Below are positions 6,909 through 9,601 of a DNA stretch of 9,601 bases, piece after piece. The translations under genes and the position numbers were made by a program. Position 1 is the stretch's first letter. Each line of letters starts with the position of its first letter. The stretch covers positions 1 through 9,601 of the forward strand of contig JAIRZB010000035.1 in assembly GCA_031267435.1 (NCBI GenBank), in the 5' to 3' direction. The stretch is from Puniceicoccales bacterium (GTDB lineage: Bacteria > Verrucomicrobiota > Verrucomicrobiia > Opitutales > LL51). The notes under the pieces are model-generated. The model worked only from the letters and a program-made list of their open reading frames with translations. It searched no databases and was not told where the DNA came from.

Positions 6909-7241
6909 CCAGAGGGCTCTGCCCTCTGGTCTCCCGCAAGGAGGTTTAGCCATGGGGCTCCGCCCCATACCCCGCAAGGAGTCACGGACTCCTTGACCTC
7001 GTTTAGCGGCCAAACCATGCGAAGTTTCGCATGGCTTGGCCGCAGGGTCAACTTAGTTGACCCCGCCCGCGGCTTCGCCGCGGGCGGGGGCCTTAGGGCC
7101 CCTCGGTCGGCCGGCACCACGGGCATCGCCCGAGGTACCGGCCGCAATCCAGGTCCAGGGGATGGATCCCCTGGCAAGGGGTTGCAAGGGGAAGGATTCC
7201 GCTTGCCCTGGCGGGGGATTCTAAGGGCCAGGAGCCCTTAG
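6909..7241. repeat. GC-rich palindrome cluster 2, between tRNA-Gly and rsmA
   Basis: About 330 bp without a gene, filled almost end to end by hairpins, most with loops of 2-5 nt. They lie at 6909-6929 (arms CCAGAGGGC), 6931-6943, 6952-6968 (ATGGGGC), 6975-6995 (CAAGGAGTC), 7006-7043 (GCGGCC enclosing CCATGCGAA), 7045-7063 (GGGTCAAC) and 7061-7089 (13-bp arms CCCCGCCCGCGGC). They continue at 7087-7102, 7108-7144 (10 of 11 pairs around an inner CGGGC hairpin), 7155-7174 (CCAGGGGAT), 7173-7207 and 7221-7241. The last one contains the rsmA stop codon. Several modules are variants of those in cluster 1. GC content is clearly above the genes on either side. No hairpin has the T-run of a terminator. 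No transposase or RAYT gene is in the window. Confidence 0.88.
7174..7200 (-). repeat. dispersed repeat, inverted copy of 13-40
   Basis: GCAAGGGGTTGCAAGGGG and the adjoining GAAGGATTCC form the reverse complement of 13-40 with one base missing. Here it sits inside a larger hairpin (GGCAAG at 7173-7178 with CTTGCC at 7202-7207). Confidence 0.75.
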
Positions 7242-8083
7242 GTAGCCAACAATGTATTTGGGTCTAACCAAAAACGTATGGATAATTGTTCCGGACGGAT
7301 GGACGGGATACAATGGTGCTGTTCCAGAAGTTCGCAGATGGATTTATACCACTCGGAAGCGAATACTTTAAGCAATGAGCCCATTTGTTTTCTTCGCTGT
7401 GTGAAAATGTTTCGGATTAGTTTTTTGGCTACTGGAGTAAAGCGTTGAGAATCGACTAATTGCTCCAAATAAATGATAGTAGAATTAACTTTAGGTCCAG
7501 GAAAAAAACTACTGCGTGCTACCGGAAAAATTACCTTACAGGTGTACATTGCGGACAGAAAAATTGAAATGGCAGAAAATTGCTTTGAGTTTGGCTGTGC
7601 TAATAAACGTTCTGCGGCTTCTTTTTGCAACATAAGCGTCATTGAAGTTGGTATATAATTTTGTTCTAAAAGGGCATCGATCCATGGCGTAGCGATATTG
7701 TAGGGCAAATTAGCAACGATTTTAAAAGGATGTGTAAAATCCGATAGTCCTGCAAGGGGATGTGCTACGGCATCGCCTTGAGTAATATGAAAATTGGGCA
7801 TTTCCGTAAATATTTTCGAAAGAAATTGATACAATTTTTGGTCGAACTCAATGGCAAATACGCAGCACTGCTGTGCCAACAGTGCGCGCGTTAGCGTACC
7901 CAATCCGGAACCAATTTCGACGACACGCTCCCCCGGACAAAGCTGTGCCAACCGTATTGATTTCCAGACGATATTTTTATCGATTAGAAAATTTTGGCCC
8001 AACTGTTTCGATGGTCTTATGCCCAACGATTCGAGTAAAAGTCGCGTTTGTTTGAGTGACAACGGTTCCAGAATGGGCTCCAT
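7238..8083 (-). CDS. rsmA: 16S rRNA dimethyladenosine transferase RsmA (KsgA)
   Basis: RsmA uses S-adenosylmethionine to dimethylate two adjacent adenines (A1518 and A1519 in E. coli numbering) near the 3' end of 16S rRNA, a late small-subunit assembly step. Numbered from the upstream TTG, the motifs are GQNFLID (33-39), VEIGSGLGTLT (59-69, SAM binding), acidic Glu83, GDAV (107-110), the catalytic NLPYNI (129-134), LQKEAAERL (156-164) and FFPGPKV (197-203). The C-terminal helical domain contains FTQRRKQM and RPEQLS. I chose the ATG at 8083 (281 aa). An in-frame TTG at 8095 would add MVQF; neither has a Shine-Dalgarno. The stop lies inside the last palindrome of cluster 2. The gene is 84 nt downstream of the YhaM-like gene and possibly shares its transcript. 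Confidence 0.95.
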   Translation of the reverse strand: MEPILEPLSLKQTRLLLESLGIRPSKQLGQNFLIDKNIVWKSIRLAQLCPGERVVEIGSGLGTLTRALLAQQCCVFAIEFDQKLYQFLSKIFTEMPNFHITQGDAVAHPLAGLSDFTHPFKIVANLPYNIATPWIDALLEQNYIPTSMTLMLQKEAAERLLAQPNSKQFSAISIFLSAMYTCKVIFPVARSSFFPGPKVNSTIIYLEQLVDSQRFTPVAKKLIRNIFTQRRKQMGSLLKVFASEWYKSICELLEQHHCIPSIRPEQLSIRFWLDPNTLLAT

Positions 8084-8125
8084 AAATTGAACCAAACAAT
8101 ATTTTCAAGATGCACACGAAAATTA

Positions 8126-8163
8126 AATTAGGGAAAGACTTTGCTAATTCTATTTCCCAAATT
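8126..8163 (-). terminator. hairpin between the YhaM-like gene and rsmA
   Basis: On the - strand, arms AATTTGGGAAA and TTTCCCTAATT pair with one T-T mismatch around a 16-nt loop, followed by TAATTTTC. It begins just after the YhaM-like stop. It could be a weak or partial terminator within an operon. The long loop and low GC make this tentative. Confidence 0.3.
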
Positions 8164-8167
8164 CGAT

Positions 8168-9151
8168 CTATGGGTTAGGGACCTTTTCGACGAGCATTTG
8201 GGTTTCCAAGCCTGGAAAACGTTCGGAAAAAACCTGCATTTCCGGAGTTGACATCAATAGATGGGAAACCATTCCCATTTTGGCATCGAGATTATCAATG
8301 AGTGAAACAAAAATTGCTTCCGGCGAAGAAGGCAGTATGACAGCACCGAACTCTAGTTGTCCCTGATGACTGAGAATGATGTGCTCGAGGCGTTCAAGTA
8401 GCGCGGGATCCAGCTCATTTTTAATTCCAGCGCGGCGCACAATGCGATACCCAAGGACGATATGTCCCTGAAGGTTTCCAATTTTTGTTCGTGATACGGC
8501 GAGATCACCGGTGTATTCTTCGACTTTACCGACGTCGTGGAGGATCATACCTGCGATGGCAAGATCACACGGAATATCGGAATAAAATTTTAAAAGTGCT
8601 ACTCCGGCGCGTGTCACATGCACGGTATGTTCAAGAAGCCCAGATTTATAGGCATGGTGCATAACTTTTGCGGCGACACTGGTAAAAAATGGTTCACCGA
8701 TATCTTCGAGTACGGCAAGGACAGTATTTTTGAGTTGCGGATTTTTGATGGAATCGATATAGGAATAAAGCTCAAGTTTTAGCGCTTCCGGATTTTCGAG
8801 TGTCGTTTGTTCCACTTGGACCCGCCAATTGCCATTTTCAATTTCCTTGTCCGATAGTTTTTTTGCCGATAAAATATCGGGACTAAATGTGCCCTGGTAA
8901 TACCGGCTCATGCCCTCGATGAAAATAATATCACCGGGTGTATTCGTTTGAAAAAAATTAAAAACGGAAGAATTTGAGAAACATGTAAAATTAAAAGAAG
9001 AATACTTATCGCCGACCTCAATTTTAAGAAATTCAGAACCATTTTTCGCATTCCTGCGCTCTACTTTTTTTAAAACGAGAATCGATTTAAAGACGACAGT
9101 TTGACCTTCCGGAATCATTTTAAGCTCTGTAGTATTCGAAAACTTCTCCAT
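8168..9151 (-). CDS. YhaM-like 3'-5' exoribonuclease (OB-fold plus HD domain)
   Basis: The 327-residue protein has the two-domain plan of Bacillus YhaM (314 residues), a 3'-5' exonuclease. An N-terminal OB-fold (about 15-100) presumably binds single-stranded nucleic acid. It is followed by a metal-dependent HD phosphohydrolase domain (about 160-300). HD residues are visible: His175 in GLLEHTVHV, the HD pair His205/Asp206 in MILHDVGKV, His230 in GHIVLG, His257 and His262 in EHIILSHQG, and Asp286 in SLIDNLDAKM. All metal-ligand positions appear present, so the enzyme should be active. The ATG at 9151 lacks a Shine-Dalgarno, and no better start is seen. The gene probably heads a - strand unit with rsmA. 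The 115-bp tandem array lies about 70 nt upstream. The protein could act on DNA instead; the family assignment is firmer than the substrate. Confidence 0.9.
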   Translation of the reverse strand: MEKFSNTTELKMIPEGQTVVFKSILVLKKVERRNAKNGSEFLKIEVGDKYSSFNFTCFSNSSVFNFFQTNTPGDIIFIEGMSRYYQGTFSPDILSAKKLSDKEIENGNWRVQVEQTTLENPEALKLELYSYIDSIKNPQLKNTVLAVLEDIGEPFFTSVAAKVMHHAYKSGLLEHTVHVTRAGVALLKFYSDIPCDLAIAGMILHDVGKVEEYTGDLAVSRTKIGNLQGHIVLGYRIVRRAGIKNELDPALLERLEHIILSHQGQLEFGAVILPSSPEAIFVSLIDNLDAKMGMVSHLLMSTPEMQVFSERFPGLETQMLVEKVPNP

Positions 9152-9224
9152 ATGTACCGAAAGGAAAAGGAAAAATTACACAATGCAAACTTGAAAATAT
9201 TTAAATTTTAATTCGACCGTCCAT

Positions 9225-9253
9225 AAAAAAAGCGCCACATACACTGCAGCGCC
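9225..9253 (-). terminator. intrinsic terminator-like hairpin, array unit 1
   Basis: Read on the - strand, GCGCTGCA and TGTGGCGC form an 8-bp stem (two G-U pairs) around a 5-nt loop, followed by seven T. On the + strand the two wobble pairs become C-A mismatches, so the fold favours - strand RNA. Confidence 0.65.
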
Positions 9254-9340
9254 TACAAGGTTATAAAAGAACATATTTAGTTGATACCTATGAGACGTTC
9301 CATAAATGGAAACGTTCAAAAAAAACTACCCGTTGAACAT

Positions 9341-9368
9341 AAAAAAGCGCCACATACGCTGCAGCGCT
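9341..9368 (-). terminator. intrinsic terminator-like hairpin, array unit 2
   Basis: Same stem as unit 1, with six T. Here an outer G-U pair becomes A-U through a transition at 9368, and the loop changes by one base, so the structure is kept. Confidence 0.65.
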
Positions 9369-9455
9369 TACAGGGTTATAAAGGAATACATTTAGTTGAT
9401 ACCTATGAGACGTTCCATAAATGGAAACGTTCAAAAAAAACTACCCGTTGAACAT

Positions 9456-9484
9456 AAAAAAAGCGCCACATACACTGCAGCGCC
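9456..9484 (-). terminator. intrinsic terminator-like hairpin, array unit 3
   Basis: Stem arms at 9463-9470 and 9476-9483, identical to unit 1, with a seven-T tail on the - strand. Confidence 0.65.
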
Positions 9485-9570
9485 TACAGGGTTATAAAAG
9501 AACATATTTAGTTGATACCTATGAGACGTTCCATAAATGGAAACGTTCAAAAAAACTACCCGTTGAACAT

Positions 9571-9599
9571 AAAAAAAGCGCCACATACACTGCAGCGCC
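9571..9599 (-). terminator. intrinsic terminator-like hairpin, array unit 4
   Basis: Stem arms at 9578-9585 and 9591-9598, identical to unit 1, with a seven-T tail. The unit is cut by the window end. Confidence 0.6.
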
Positions 9600-9601
9600 T
9601 A

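Larger units (their letters stand above)
9222..9601. repeat. 115-116-bp tandem repeat array, running off the window end
   Basis: AGCGCCACAT recurs at 9231, 9346, 9462 and 9577 (periods 115, 116, 115), giving three full units and the start of a fourth. Each unit has three dyads. The first is the terminator-like stem GCGCCACA/TGCAGCGC next to an A-run. The second is CGTTCCA/TGGAAACG with one bulged base. The third is GTTCAA/TTGAAC around 13 nt; the last two lie close together. About six sites vary, all by transitions; otherwise only poly-A lengths change. No reading frame runs through. The unit shares no obvious sequence with the 130-bp array. The rest of the space up to the YhaM-like gene (9152-9221) is plain AT-rich DNA. 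Confidence 0.95.

Noticed and set aside
6909..6929. Terminator of the tRNA-Gly gene
   Set aside because: The hairpin is strong, but the following bases are TCTCCC, not a T-run; it fits the palindrome series better.
6905..7177. Small frames within palindrome cluster 2 on either strand
   Set aside because: Their composition simply reflects GC-rich hairpins; there is no ribosome site or conserved motif.

Overview
The window is 9.6 kb of bacterial chromosome with moderate to low GC in its genes. It holds six intact protein genes, one tRNA gene and an unusually large amount of repeated non-coding DNA. The YebC N-terminus (SGHSKWATTKRHKA) and a long YidC with a large periplasmic domain fit a Gram-negative bacterium. 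Together with a K+-dependent-type membrane pyrophosphatase, they make a PVC-group relative (Verrucomicrobiota-like) my best guess, but this is inference. One secreted-looking protein resembling type III translocators hints at a host-associated lifestyle. Only yebC has a Shine-Dalgarno sequence.

Layout, left to right. Positions 1-150 are a GC-rich cluster of perfect palindromes. On the + strand follow yidC (213-1988), yebC (1998-2753, coupled to yidC) and hppA (2893-5085). Positions 5133-5730 carry a 130-bp tandem repeat, four full units plus a partial fifth. A 316-aa helical, secreted-looking protein lies on the - strand (5759-6709), converging on hppA. tRNA-Gly(CCC) is at 6821-6891 on the + strand. 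A second, larger palindrome cluster (6909-7241) reaches into the stop codon of rsmA (- strand, 7238-8083). A YhaM-like OB-fold/HD exoribonuclease gene (- strand, 8168-9151) lies upstream of rsmA. From 9222 to the window end is a second, unrelated tandem array with a period of 115-116 bp; each unit carries what looks like a - strand intrinsic terminator.

Functionally the genes are mostly housekeeping. They cover membrane protein insertion (YidC), translation or regulation (YebC), ion pumping powered by pyrophosphate (HppA), 16S rRNA dimethylation (RsmA), RNA decay (YhaM-like) and glycine decoding. The accessory interest lies in three places. The two palindrome clusters share modules, some with compensatory stem changes. 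The two tandem arrays differ between copies only by transitions and small length changes. The third is the 316-aa candidate secreted protein.
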